64,000 nt of DNA from Prevotellaceae bacterium (GTDB lineage: Bacteria > Bacteroidota > Bacteroidia > Bacteroidales > Bacteroidaceae), in contig JABZLB010000008.1 of NCBI GenBank assembly GCA_015256945.1, positions 22,020-86,019 of the forward strand. Reading direction: 5' to 3'. The translations under genes and the position numbers were made by a program. Within the stretch, counting starts at the first letter, position 1. Each line of letters starts with the position of its first letter. The notes below the pieces were generated by a model. The model saw only the letters and a list, made by a program, of their open reading frames with translations, searched no databases and had not been told where the DNA came from. Below, piece by piece: positions 9,539 to 18,140 of this stretch.

Positions 9539-10903
9539 ATGGCAAATACCAATGATATGACTGTGGGATCGCCCACGAGAGACATACTTCGTTTTGCAAT
9601 ACCACTTATATTAGGGTATATTCTGCAACAGATGTACCAGATAATTGATGCAGTTATCGTAGGACGATGGATTGGTGTAGGCGCTTTAGCTGCTGTTGGA
9701 GCATCATCGAGCGTGATGTTTTTAATCATGGGGTTCTGTAATGGGTCGTGTGCAGGTTTCTCCATACCGATTGCACAGGCTTTCGGTGCCAAAGATTTTG
9801 CAAAGATGCGCTGCTATGTAAGTAACGCCATCAGGTTGGGAATAGTATTCGCCGTGGTGATAACATTGATGAGTTGCGCATTGTGTACACGCATCTTATA
9901 CCTTGTCAATACCCCCGATGACATCTTCCAAGATGCGTGGATATTCCTTTTTCTGCAGTTCGCTGCTATACCGTTTACTATGGCTTACAACCTTCTTGCG
10001 GGGTTCATACGTGCTTTAGGTAACTCCAGGCAGCCGTTCTATTTCCTTATTTTTTCAGCAATTATCAATATTCTGCTCGATATTGTTTTCATCCTGATAA
10101 TGGGAATGGGCGTAGAAGGAGCCGGAATAGCTACGCTTTTATCTCAGGTTTTCTCGTCGATGATGTGCTTATGGTATATCCGTAAGCATCTTACCATTCT
10201 TATTCCACAGGGTGAGGAACGCCACTTTAACAATAAAAGGATAGCTATTTTGCTCAATAACGGTGTTCCAATGGGCTTGCAATTCTCGATAACAGGCATT
10301 GGAATTATTATGCTCCAAAGCGCCAACAATGCACTTGGAACCCTTTATGTAGCATCGTTTACGGCTGCCATGCGTATCAAATACCTTTTTATTTGCGTGT
10401 TTGATAATATTGGAGTTGCCATGGCTACGTACTGCGGGCAGAATATTGGTGCAGAAAAGACGGAACGAATACAACTTGGTATTCGATCGGCCTTAATGAT
10501 TACAGCAGTTTATTTTGTACTTACCGTTATTGTTATTTATCCTTTTGCCGACCAGATGATGGCGCTCTTTGTTAATTCGGGCGAGCAGGACGTAATTAAA
10601 AATGCCGCTTATTACATGCGCATTTCCAACTATTTTTATCCAGCTTTGGGGCTGCTTACGATATTCAGATACAGTATTCAAGGGTTAGGATACAGTATGT
10701 TGTCCATGCTTTCGGGTGTCATGGAGATGATTGCACGTTGTGGTGTAAGTATATGGCTTGTGCCGGAGCTGGCCTTTACAGGTGTATGCTTTGCCGATCC
10801 TACGGCATGGATGGCAGCCGATTTGTTCTTAATACCAGCCTATTTTTACCTTTATAAAAAGATAAAACGTGATAAAGCTCATAAAACAAGAGCAGAAATT
10901 TAA
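9539..10903 (+). CDS. MATE family multidrug/cation exporter
   Basis: Inner-membrane antiporter of 454 residues with about twelve hydrophobic segments. The start at 9539 (MANTNDMTVGSPTRDILRF) is preceded by AAGGA, one of the few Shine-Dalgarno-like sites in the window, and avoids a long overlap with the helicase. The N terminus (GSPTRDILRFAIPLILGYILQQ) and the repeated PxxxAYN and GIxxAT-type segments match the DinF/NorM-like MATE group. The substrate is unknown. It follows the helicase closely and is closed by a strong hairpin terminator. Confidence 0.9.
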   Translation: MANTNDMTVGSPTRDILRFAIPLILGYILQQMYQIIDAVIVGRWIGVGALAAVGASSSVMFLIMGFCNGSCAGFSIPIAQAFGAKDFAKMRCYVSNAIRLGIVFAVVITLMSCALCTRILYLVNTPDDIFQDAWIFLFLQFAAIPFTMAYNLLAGFIRALGNSRQPFYFLIFSAIINILLDIVFILIMGMGVEGAGIATLLSQVFSSMMCLWYIRKHLTILIPQGEERHFNNKRIAILLNNGVPMGLQFSITGIGIIMLQSANNALGTLYVASFTAAMRIKYLFICVFDNIGVAMATYCGQNIGAEKTERIQLGIRSALMITAVYFVLTVIVIYPFADQMMALFVNSGEQDVIKNAAYYMRISNYFYPALGLLTIFRYSIQGLGYSMLSMLSGVMEMIARCGVSIWLVPELAFTGVCFADPTAWMAADLFLIPAYFYLYKKIKRDKAHKTRAEI

Positions 10904-10942
10904 CTATAAAACGCCAAAGAGATAACGTAGCTGCATCATGGC

Positions 10943-10988
10943 AGAAATAGCCGTACACCTATATTATATAAGGTGTACGGCTATTTCT
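10943..10988. terminator. Bidirectional terminator between convergent genes
   Basis: A perfect 18-bp inverted repeat (10943-10960 with 10971-10988) around a 10-base AT loop, lying between the convergent MATE and hydrolase genes. T-rich tracts flank it, so it can serve both strands. Confidence 0.85.
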
Positions 10989-11010
10989 TATTCATTTACT
11001 ATCGGGAGGT

Positions 11011-11973
11011 TTATTTGATATAGCGATTAACGAAACGCTTTACCATACGTTTATATTCAAGCGGATAATCAGAATAGCTTCGCGCATGTTTCGTATTGCG
11101 AAATACAATCAGTTCTTTGGGTGCGGGCTTGGCATCATAAAGCGGATATACCATGCGTGTAGGCACATAGCTGTCCTTGCCTCCATGAATGAAAAGCATA
11201 GGCTTACGACACTTCCTTACCTGCTCAAGTGGCGATGCTTCGCCAAAGCTCCATCCAAATTTTATTTTGCAAAGGGCCGATGTTACATACATTAATGGAA
11301 ATTCGGGCAAGCCGAATTGTTCTTTCATTTGAGCGGCAAACTCGTCCCAAACTGAAGTATAGCCGCAATCTTCCACAAAGCATTTGACGGCCGGTATAGT
11401 TATATCGCCTGCCACACACATCGTAGCGGCTGCCCCCATTGATACACCATGCACCACAATTTCCGACTGTCTGGCAGAGTTGCGCCATAGCGAATCGGCA
11501 ATGTTTATCCACTGAAGCACGTCTAATCTGTCAAGCCATCCCATCTGCTGGGCCTTACCATCGCTTTTGCCACAAGCGTGAAGGTCGGGCAAAAGAACAT
11601 TAAAGCCCATGTCGTGGTTATATATTTGTGCAATGTTAAGAAAGTCAACGGCACAATCAGTATATCCATGAACAACCACTGCTGTGCGGTTAGAACGGTG
11701 AGATGACGCAATGAGAAGCGCATGATGACGGTCTCCATCCTGCCCCATGATAAACGTATCGCGTATAGCTCCCGCCGATTGCAGCGAATCAACCCAGGAC
11801 TTTATATCAGGAAAACGGGTAAAAAGCCGCGCATATGCCTTTGTATAGTCGCGTCCCCGATTGTTTGAAGGTACAAGCGAATAGCTTATCATGTATACGC
11901 TACTTCCCAGAACGACCACCATAATAAAGCCTAAAACGAGTAACGTTACGGCCAAAAACTTATGCTTCATCAT
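11011..11973 (-). CDS. Alpha/beta hydrolase, membrane-anchored
   Basis: Serine hydrolase of 320 residues. A single hydrophobic segment (residues ~7-30) acts as signal anchor or signal peptide, placing the enzyme outside the inner membrane. The oxyanion region is VVVHGYTDCA near 100 and the nucleophile elbow is HGVSMG with Ser178. The Asp (HGGKDSYVP) and His (NTKHARS) of the triad are present near the C terminus. This matches the family often annotated as alpha/beta hydrolase or peptidase S9-like in Bacteroidetes; the substrate is unknown. It follows the YitT gene by 94 bases on the same strand. Confidence 0.85.
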   Translation of the reverse strand: MMKHKFLAVTLLVLGFIMVVVLGSSVYMISYSLVPSNNRGRDYTKAYARLFTRFPDIKSWVDSLQSAGAIRDTFIMGQDGDRHHALLIASSHRSNRTAVVVHGYTDCAVDFLNIAQIYNHDMGFNVLLPDLHACGKSDGKAQQMGWLDRLDVLQWINIADSLWRNSARQSEIVVHGVSMGAAATMCVAGDITIPAVKCFVEDCGYTSVWDEFAAQMKEQFGLPEFPLMYVTSALCKIKFGWSFGEASPLEQVRKCRKPMLFIHGGKDSYVPTRMVYPLYDAKPAPKELIVFRNTKHARSYSDYPLEYKRMVKRFVNRYIK

Positions 11974-12067
11974 ATGTTTCGGTTTATCTTAAAGCAACAA
12001 TTTTATTTCGTACAGGTTAGAATTGAAAAACAAACATACAATAGTATGAATATCATTCAGCATGATA

Positions 12068-13003
12068 TTATTCTTTTATCTTCTCTTTCAGCTTGTCGAG
12101 CCCTATTTTCTTTCGTCCCACTACATGGTCAAAGCCGTGTCCATATACACCTATTACCGAACTTTGTGCAACGAAAGCTTCAGGGTCAATCTCGTCAATG
12201 ATGTCAAAAATAAGGCTCGATTCGCTCTTTTTAGCGATGCAATAGATAACTTTTATATCTTTCTTCGAGTAGAAACCACTTCCATAAAGCGTTGAGCATC
12301 CCCTTTCAGCTATCTGGTTTATCGCTTGTCCGATAGCCTCGTAACGGTCAGATATGATGAAGAACTGTACGCTACGGTGCAACGAATTAACCATATAGTC
12401 GACACAAAACGACACGATAAACAACAGCACATAACCGTAGAGCACCTTCTCCCAGTCTTTTAACACTACATAACTGGAGGTTATTATGGCCAGGTCACAG
12501 AAAAGAATGCCATGCCCCAACGACACATCGCGATACTTTTTAACCATGGAAGCCACAACGTCTGAACCGCCAGTACTTCCTCCTGCCGACAGTCCCAGCC
12601 CTACACTTGTACCTAAAAACACACCTCCTACGATACAGGCCATGAACTTCTGGTCGGCTAAAAGGTGCAGCTTAGGGTCAACTATATGTTGCAAAACGGT
12701 TAAACTCACCGTAAATACCGTTACGGCATAAATGGTTTTTGCACAGAATCGCCACCCCAGAACCTTGAGAGCCACGGCTATTAACAGTGCATTAAGTACG
12801 AAATAAGTATTTTGAACAGGTATATTTGTCCCCCAATAGATAATGGAAGCAATACCCATAAGGCCGCCCGTTGTAATTTGATTGGGAAGCAGGAAAAACG
12901 TCATACCTACCGCTCCCAATAACATACCTATGGTGATAATTCCATAGTCGGTTATTGTTCGGTAAACCGACTTCGCATTATTTCTTTTTAACCGAGTTGC
13001 CAT
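12068..13003 (-). CDS. YitT family membrane protein (DUF161 + DUF2179)
   Basis: Membrane protein of 311 residues. After a basic start come five or six transmembrane segments of the YitT/DUF161 type, including GIITIGMLLGAVGMTFFLLP and GGVFLGTSVGLGLSAGGSTGG. The last ~90 residues form a soluble DUF2179 domain (FIISDRYEAIGQAINQI), a PII-like fold. The family is widespread, its transport role remains undefined, and no partner gene is nearby. A TACTTTTG box ends eight bases before the start codon, again implying a very short leader. Confidence 0.88.
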   Translation of the reverse strand: MATRLKRNNAKSVYRTITDYGIITIGMLLGAVGMTFFLLPNQITTGGLMGIASIIYWGTNIPVQNTYFVLNALLIAVALKVLGWRFCAKTIYAVTVFTVSLTVLQHIVDPKLHLLADQKFMACIVGGVFLGTSVGLGLSAGGSTGGSDVVASMVKKYRDVSLGHGILFCDLAIITSSYVVLKDWEKVLYGYVLLFIVSFCVDYMVNSLHRSVQFFIISDRYEAIGQAINQIAERGCSTLYGSGFYSKKDIKVIYCIAKKSESSLIFDIIDEIDPEAFVAQSSVIGVYGHGFDHVVGRKKIGLDKLKEKIKE

Positions 13004-13011
13004 GATTGCTG

Positions 13012-13019
13012 CAAAAGTA
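13012..13019 (-). promoter_or_regulatory. Putative -7 box for the YitT gene
   Basis: TACTTTTG read on the minus strand, eight bases before the YitT ATG. The -33 element is not convincing. Confidence 0.42.
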
Positions 13020-13095
13020 TGAAATAAAACCGAAAGTATATACCGTATATTCCAAAATTATGATACCCGTTGAGGCTTTATATATATATTTTTCG

Positions 13096-13103
13096 TAACT
13101 TTG
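13096..13103 (+). promoter_or_regulatory. Putative -7 box for argS
   Basis: TAACTTTG lies 43 bases before the argS start. A TTG occurs upstream but at a longer spacing (about 23 bases) than usual. Confidence 0.5.
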
Positions 13104-13146
13104 CGTCACGCTTTCAATATTAATTATATTATTGTTACCAGCATAA

Positions 13147-14964
13147 ATGAACATCGAAAAGGAAATTTGCGCTGCGGTTATCAGCGCCGTTGGCGAACTT
13201 TACGGACAGAACGTACCTGAGACTATGGTACAACTTCAGAAAACCAAGCCCACATTTGAAGGCAATTTAACATTAGTAGTATTCCCGTTCCTGAAAATTT
13301 CGCACAAGCGTCCTGAAGAAACAGCTGAAGAGATAGGCCGCACACTCATTGGCAAATGCAAGGCTGTGGCATCATTTAATGTTGTAAAGGGATTTCTTAA
13401 TCTTGTTATTGCTCCTGAGGCATGGGTAGCTTTGCTCAACGATATAAATGCAGACGCGCATTATGGCGAACTGAAAGCTACCGGCAAAAGTCCGCTGGTA
13501 ATGATTGAATACTCATCTCCTAACACCAATAAACCGCTGCACTTAGGGCACGTTCGCAACAACCTGCTTGGCTGGTCGCTGGCTAAAATTATGGAGGCCA
13601 ACGGCAACAGGGTTATCAAAACCAACATTGTCAACGACCGTGGTATCCATATTATGAAGTCGATGCTGGCGTGGATAAAGTGGGGTAACGGTTGTACGCC
13701 CGAGTCGACTGGAAAGAAAGGCGACCACCTCATAGGCGATTTCTACGTGCTTTTTGATAAGCATTACAAGGACGAATGTGCACAACTCAAGGCACAATAC
13801 ATAGCCGGTGGTATGGATGAAGACAAGGCTGAGACCCTGGCTAAGGAAGAATCTCCCCTTATTAAGGAGGCTCACCACATGCTTGTCAAGTGGGAACAAG
13901 GCGACCCTGAGATACGAAGCCTCTGGCAAAAGATGAATAACTGGGTATATGCAGGCTTTGATGATACCTATAAGGCGCTGGGCGTAAGTTTCGATAAAAT
14001 CTATTACGAATCGGATACCTACCTTGCAGGCAAGAAGAAAGTTGAAGAAGGACTGGACAAAAACCTCTTTTTCAGGAAAGAAGATGGCAGTGTTTGGGCC
14101 GACCTTACGCAAGACGGGCTCGACCAGAAGCTGTTGCTTCGTGCAGACGGTACGTCAGTATATATGACACAGGACATCGGAACCGCTGAAATGCGATTCA
14201 ATGATTTCCCCATCGATAAGATGATATACGTGGTAGGCAACGAACAAAACTACCACTTTCAGGTGCTTTCTCTACTCCTCGACAGGTTAGGGTTTAAGTG
14301 GGGAAAGGACCTTGTTCACTTCTCATACGGTATGGTTGAGCTGCCCAATGGCAAGATGAAGTCGCGCGAAGGCACCGTAGTTGATGCCGATGACCTTGTA
14401 GAACAGATGATAAGTGATGCCAGACGTACCTCCGACGAGCTTGGAAAGTTCAAGGATATGAGTGATGAAGAGAAGCAGGATATTGCCCGCATCGTCGGTC
14501 TGGGTGCCCTGAAATACTTTATTCTAAAGGTTGATGCCCGCAAGAACATGCTGTTTAATCCAGCTGAGAGTATCGATTTTAACGGTAATACCGGACCTTT
14601 TATACAGTATACTTACGCACGAATACGCTCTATTATGCGCAATGCTACTGCACAAAATATACAAATTCCAACCGCTCTGCCAGCTGCTGCACCACTTAAC
14701 GACAAGGAAATTAAGCTCATTCAAAAGATGGATGACTTCAAGATTGCGGTGCGCGATGCCGGAGAAAACTACAATCCGGCCGGCATTGCCAACTATTGTT
14801 ACGAGCTGACAAAAGACTTTAACCAGTTCTATCACGATTATAGCATACTGAGTGCCAGCACTGAAGCCGAGAAACTTACGCGCCTGGTGATTGCTGCCAA
14901 CGTTGCCAAAACCATTAAAAATGGTATGGAACTGTTGGGTATTGAGGTGCCCGAGCGCATGTAA
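13147..14964 (+). CDS. argS: Arginyl-tRNA synthetase
   Basis: Charges tRNA-Arg. The 605-residue protein has the N-terminal additional domain (Add-1), the SSPNTNKPLHLGHVRN stretch with the HIGH motif near residue 133, and KMKSREGTVVDADDL in the KMSKS region near residue 400. The C-terminal DALR anticodon-binding domain ends with GMELLGIEVPERM. Length and start are typical. The RNase HI-like gene follows after 14 bases and shares its strong terminator. Confidence 0.97.
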   Translation: MNIEKEICAAVISAVGELYGQNVPETMVQLQKTKPTFEGNLTLVVFPFLKISHKRPEETAEEIGRTLIGKCKAVASFNVVKGFLNLVIAPEAWVALLNDINADAHYGELKATGKSPLVMIEYSSPNTNKPLHLGHVRNNLLGWSLAKIMEANGNRVIKTNIVNDRGIHIMKSMLAWIKWGNGCTPESTGKKGDHLIGDFYVLFDKHYKDECAQLKAQYIAGGMDEDKAETLAKEESPLIKEAHHMLVKWEQGDPEIRSLWQKMNNWVYAGFDDTYKALGVSFDKIYYESDTYLAGKKKVEEGLDKNLFFRKEDGSVWADLTQDGLDQKLLLRADGTSVYMTQDIGTAEMRFNDFPIDKMIYVVGNEQNYHFQVLSLLLDRLGFKWGKDLVHFSYGMVELPNGKMKSREGTVVDADDLVEQMISDARRTSDELGKFKDMSDEEKQDIARIVGLGALKYFILKVDARKNMLFNPAESIDFNGNTGPFIQYTYARIRSIMRNATAQNIQIPTALPAAAPLNDKEIKLIQKMDDFKIAVRDAGENYNPAGIANYCYELTKDFNQFYHDYSILSASTEAEKLTRLVIAANVAKTIKNGMELLGIEVPERM

Positions 14965-14978
14965 TCGGCTTATAACTG

Positions 14979-15449
14979 ATGAAGAACACGCCTGTAAATC
15001 CGCCCGATTATCGCCATGACACCGTGCTTCCACTTCCCGAAGAGGTAAGGGCAAGCGCGTGGGCTGTTGACGCTGCTTGCAGCGGGAACCCGGGTCCTAT
15101 GGAGTATCAGGCTATCGATTTGGCGACAGGGGCACAGGTTTTTCATTTCGGGCCGTTGCATGGAACCAACAATATAGGCGAGTTTCTGGCTATTGTGCAC
15201 GCTCTTGCCCTTATGGAGAAACAGGGAATAAACGATAAAACCATCTACTCTGATTCGTACAATGCCATTCTGTGGGTAAGAAACCGTAAGTGTAAAACCA
15301 AACTTGAGCGTAACGAAAAAACGGAACCGCTGTACCAAATCATCGCTCGTGCCGAACAATGGCTTCGTACACACAACGTCCGTACGCCCATCATTAAATG
15401 GGAAACTGCCAAATGGGGTGAAATTCCAGCCGATTTTGGCCGTAAGTAA
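14979..15449 (+). CDS. Ribonuclease HI family protein
   Basis: Predicted nuclease for the RNA strand of RNA:DNA hybrids, 156 residues. The four acidic residues expected for RNase HI can be placed: Asp31 in VDAACSGNPG, Glu68 in NIGEFLA, Asp92 in YSDSYNA and Asp152 in IPADFGRK. It is shorter than classical RnhA and has no hybrid-binding N-terminal domain. This compact form is common in Bacteroidetes and may coexist with another RNase H. It follows argS by 14 bases and precedes a strong terminator. Confidence 0.85.
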   Translation: MKNTPVNPPDYRHDTVLPLPEEVRASAWAVDAACSGNPGPMEYQAIDLATGAQVFHFGPLHGTNNIGEFLAIVHALALMEKQGINDKTIYSDSYNAILWVRNRKCKTKLERNEKTEPLYQIIARAEQWLRTHNVRTPIIKWETAKWGEIPADFGRK

Positions 15450-15497
15450 TGCCCGGTTATTAAGAAATTAAACCTTATCTTATAAATAACCTGAACG

Positions 15498-15537
15498 CGC
15501 CGTGCTTCCTCGTGTGAGGAGGCGCGGCCTTTTTTAT
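15498..15537 (+). terminator. Rho-independent terminator after argS-RNase H
   Basis: A GC-rich hairpin GCCGTGCTTCCTC / GAGGAGGCGCGGC (two wobble pairs, four-base loop) is followed directly by a run of six T. It lies about 50 bases after the RNase H stop. Confidence 0.88.
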
Positions 15538-15708
15538 ACCTGCTTGTCAAACCATATGAATGTACAAATCGGAAGCCGTTTTTCCAGGCTTCGTGAGCTA
15601 TACAAAACATACACATGGGCATTTATCACTGGTTTTAACCAGCCATTACAACGTAACCCGTAACCGATTACAGCTTTCCTGACGACACTTTACGCCTTTC
15701 ATGTCGTT

Positions 15709-15799
15709 GTACGGCGGCCGTCAGCAGCGTTGCTGGCGGCCGTCGTATGATGCGTTTGACGGCCGCCAGCAACGCTGCTGACGGCCGCCGTATAATGAA
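15709..15799 (+). repeat. GC-rich double-palindrome element, copy A
   Basis: Two 35-bp arms (15710-15744 and 15758-15792) are exact reverse complements of each other, separated by a 13-base spacer. Each arm is itself an imperfect palindrome with a GGCGGCCGTCAGCAGC core. The element is far richer in GC than its surroundings. Related copies lie at about 25045, 38980 and 63920, all with the spacer (ATGCGTxTGACGG type) in the same orientation. The 3' end reads GCCGTATAATGAAC, similar to copy C. Confidence 0.9.
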
Positions 15800-15916
15800 C
15801 AGGACATCGCAATACATGCATCAAATGGCAGTAAAGCAACTTACAAAACAACATAAAGGCATGACCAAAAAATAATTTTTAAACGTACGGTAAATGCAAA
15901 TTCCAAAATTATTCTT

Positions 15917-15924
15917 TATATTTG
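15917..15924 (+). promoter_or_regulatory. Putative -7 box for the DUF1893 gene
   Basis: TATATTTG followed by C, 27 bases before the start codon. No good -33 TTTG was found. Confidence 0.45.
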
Positions 15925-15951
15925 CCACTGTAACCTAAACACCATCGGCTT

Positions 15952-16299
15952 ATGATGCAACAACTGATAGACACACTTCATACCCGGCAGTGCCCGCTCG
16001 TCATTCTGCACGACGGCCGGATACGAACGTTCGAAGGTCACGGTGTGCGCCGTTTGTACAATATTCTCAATAACGAACCCGAGCTGTTATACGGCTCAAA
16101 GATAGCCGTACAGGCCGCAGGGCAGACGGCTGCACGTATGATGGCAGACGGAGGTGTGGCCGAAGTATGGGCCGACATGCTCTCAGAACAGGCCTATCAT
16201 ACCCTGAACGACGCAGGGATTGTGGTAAAATATAAAAGGAAGGTAGACCATACTACCTTCCTTGACTTATGGCGCAGGCTTGGCGAAACAGCACTTTAG
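15952..16299 (+). CDS. DUF1893 domain protein
   Basis: Small cytoplasmic protein of 115 residues that matches the DUF1893 family as I recall it, whose solved member has a cytidine-deaminase-like fold. Visible family features are the start LVILHDGRIRTFEGHGVRRLY, the helix YGSKIAVQAAGQTAARMM and the C-terminal LNDAGIVVKYKRKVDHT. The zinc-binding HxE/PCxxC pattern of true deaminases is absent, so deaminase activity is not predicted. The role is unknown. It is a single gene, convergent with the Na/Pi cotransporter 29 bases away. Confidence 0.78.
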   Translation: MMQQLIDTLHTRQCPLVILHDGRIRTFEGHGVRRLYNILNNEPELLYGSKIAVQAAGQTAARMMADGGVAEVWADMLSEQAYHTLNDAGIVVKYKRKVDHTTFLDLWRRLGETAL

Positions 16300-16328
16300 T
16301 TAACTGTTTCCTGTTTCGAGGTCGTACG

Positions 16329-18032
16329 TTATGACACTTTAAGACCCATCCTGGCCTCAACAACGTTTATCACATAGTCGCCAAGCTTTTCGCATTCCTG
16401 TATAATATCCATATACATTGTGCCGCTGGCATAATCGTATTCATGGTTATTGATGTCGTTAAGATTCTGTGCCCGCAACTGGTTACGGAAGTTATTGATT
16501 TCGTTTTCTATATTAAACGACTGTGTAGCATCAAAGGTTTCCTTATGCCCTTGCATCAATTGGTTCATCTGTGTAAGTGCTCCATTGGTAAGGTTAAACA
16601 TTTGATGAATACGGTCGTATTGCATATTGGTGAAATCTTCCTTGCTGTTAAACTTACGGTTAATGGTGCGCCCCATATTGTTGCACGCGTCACCGATACT
16701 TTCAATTTCGGATATTTCACGCAGCATAGCACGTATCTTGCCCTTCGATTCATCGCTAAGGTGTGAGTCGCTGACCTGATCAAGATAGCGCGCTATTTCA
16801 ATTTCCATGTTGTCGGATATTTCTTCGTACTTCTGTATACGGGCATAAATTTTATTGAATTTGTCCTTATCATGCTCTTCCAACAGCTCTCTTACCATAC
16901 CAAACATACGTTGTATGCGCTCGGCAAAGCTTTGAATCTCCTTCTGTGCTTCCAATAACGAAAGCTCAGGAGTCTTCATAATGCCGGCCTGTATGAAGCG
17001 AAGGCGGAAGTCATCTTCGTCTTTGTTGGGCTTTGGCTTAATAATAAGACTTACAACACGCTCGAAATACTTGATGAACCAAACCAGAATTAAGGTATTG
17101 GCCACATTAAATGTTGTATGGAAGGCAGCAAGCACAAAGCTCAGTTTGGCAGCATTGGCAAGGAAATGCGGATTAGCTTTGCTCATGGTGACATCGTATC
17201 CCACCCAGCCGCAAATCATATTGACAAAAGGGTGGAATATGCACAATATCCAGATTACGCCGAAAATATTGAACAACATGTGTGCAAGGGCAGCACGACG
17301 GGCCTGTGTATTGGCTGTCATGGCTACGATATTGGAGGTAACGGTTGTACCTATATTCTCACCCATTACAAGCGCAATACCTTGATAAATAGGCAGCACG
17401 CCACTTGAACAAAGTACCATTGTAATGGCCATAATGGCGGCAGAACTTTGCACGCACATTGTCATGACACTGCCAAGAAACAAGAAAGTAAGGGTAGTTA
17501 GGAAACTGTCGGTAGAAAAACTTTCAAAAAAGTTGATGACACTCTGGTTTTTAGCCAAATCCATATCAACACCCGTCTGGCGCAAGGTAGCCAGCGCGAG
17601 TAGCAGGAAAGCCACACCAAAGAGGAAATCACCGATGAGACGCCGTTTCTTTGAATAAACAAGGATGATACCTATAAAGAACATTGTCCAGGCAAAATCG
17701 CCAATATCAAACGAGAATCCAGCCGACATAATCCAGGCTGTAAGCGTTGTTCCGATATTGGCTCCCATGATAACCGAGATAGCTTGTGCCAGCGTCAGCA
17801 GGCCTGCATTGACAAACGATACCGTCATGACGGTTGTTGCAGTAGAACTTTGTACCGCAGAGGTTACAAACATACCCGTTAAAACCCCGGTGAAACGGTT
17901 TGTGGTCATGGCGCCTAACACGTGACGGAGCTGAGGTCCGGCCAGCTTTTGCAAGCTGTCGCTCATTGATTTCATACCAAACATCAGCAGAGCAAGGGCG
18001 CCTACAAGTTTAAAAATTACCCAAATCGACAT
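16329..18032 (-). CDS. Na/Pi cotransporter family protein
   Basis: Sodium-coupled phosphate carrier-like protein, 567 residues. The N-terminal ~330 residues contain two inverted Na/Pi repeats with the QSSTATTVMTVSFV and QSSAAIMAITMVL signatures and several membrane spans. The last ~200 residues form a PhoU-like helical domain (SFAERIQRMFGMVRELLEE). This matches the YjbB/NptA-type group, which in bacteria may export rather than import phosphate. There is no pst or pho gene nearby, and no clear promoter was recognised. Confidence 0.9.
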   Translation of the reverse strand: MSIWVIFKLVGALALLMFGMKSMSDSLQKLAGPQLRHVLGAMTTNRFTGVLTGMFVTSAVQSSTATTVMTVSFVNAGLLTLAQAISVIMGANIGTTLTAWIMSAGFSFDIGDFAWTMFFIGIILVYSKKRRLIGDFLFGVAFLLLALATLRQTGVDMDLAKNQSVINFFESFSTDSFLTTLTFLFLGSVMTMCVQSSAAIMAITMVLCSSGVLPIYQGIALVMGENIGTTVTSNIVAMTANTQARRAALAHMLFNIFGVIWILCIFHPFVNMICGWVGYDVTMSKANPHFLANAAKLSFVLAAFHTTFNVANTLILVWFIKYFERVVSLIIKPKPNKDEDDFRLRFIQAGIMKTPELSLLEAQKEIQSFAERIQRMFGMVRELLEEHDKDKFNKIYARIQKYEEISDNMEIEIARYLDQVSDSHLSDESKGKIRAMLREISEIESIGDACNNMGRTINRKFNSKEDFTNMQYDRIHQMFNLTNGALTQMNQLMQGHKETFDATQSFNIENEINNFRNQLRAQNLNDINNHEYDYASGTMYMDIIQECEKLGDYVINVVEARMGLKVS

Positions 18033-18060
18033 AAATTAATATATTTGTAATATCATAATC

Positions 18061-18091
18061 TTGGAAGGATAGAAAAGTTTGTCTATCTTTG
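18061..18091 (+). promoter_or_regulatory. Promoter for the nucleoside kinase gene
   Basis: TTG at 18061-18063, a 20-base spacer, and TATCTTTG at 18084-18091. The start codon is 50 bases downstream. Confidence 0.7.
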
Positions 18092-18140
18092 GTATTGGGT
18101 TGTTGAAATCCCGAAAAACTTAAAACAACATGTCATTAGC

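Larger units (their letters stand above)
15450..15951. other. Intergenic region RNase H / DUF1893
   Basis: This 502-base stretch holds the argS-RNase H terminator, the first GC-rich double-palindrome element (about 15709-15799) and, close to the right end, a TATATTTG box for the DUF1893 gene. The part between about 15540 and 15700 shows only small palindromes and no credible ORF. Confidence 0.7.

Noticed and set aside
14524..15054. Long antisense frame opposite the end of argS and the start of the RNase H gene
   Set aside because: Shadow of argS codon structure; no family resemblance and no promoter.
15709..15799. CRISPR or phage attachment site reading of the GC-rich elements
   Set aside because: Copies are palindromic, dispersed over 48 kb, lack spacers in series, and have no cas or integrase genes beside them.
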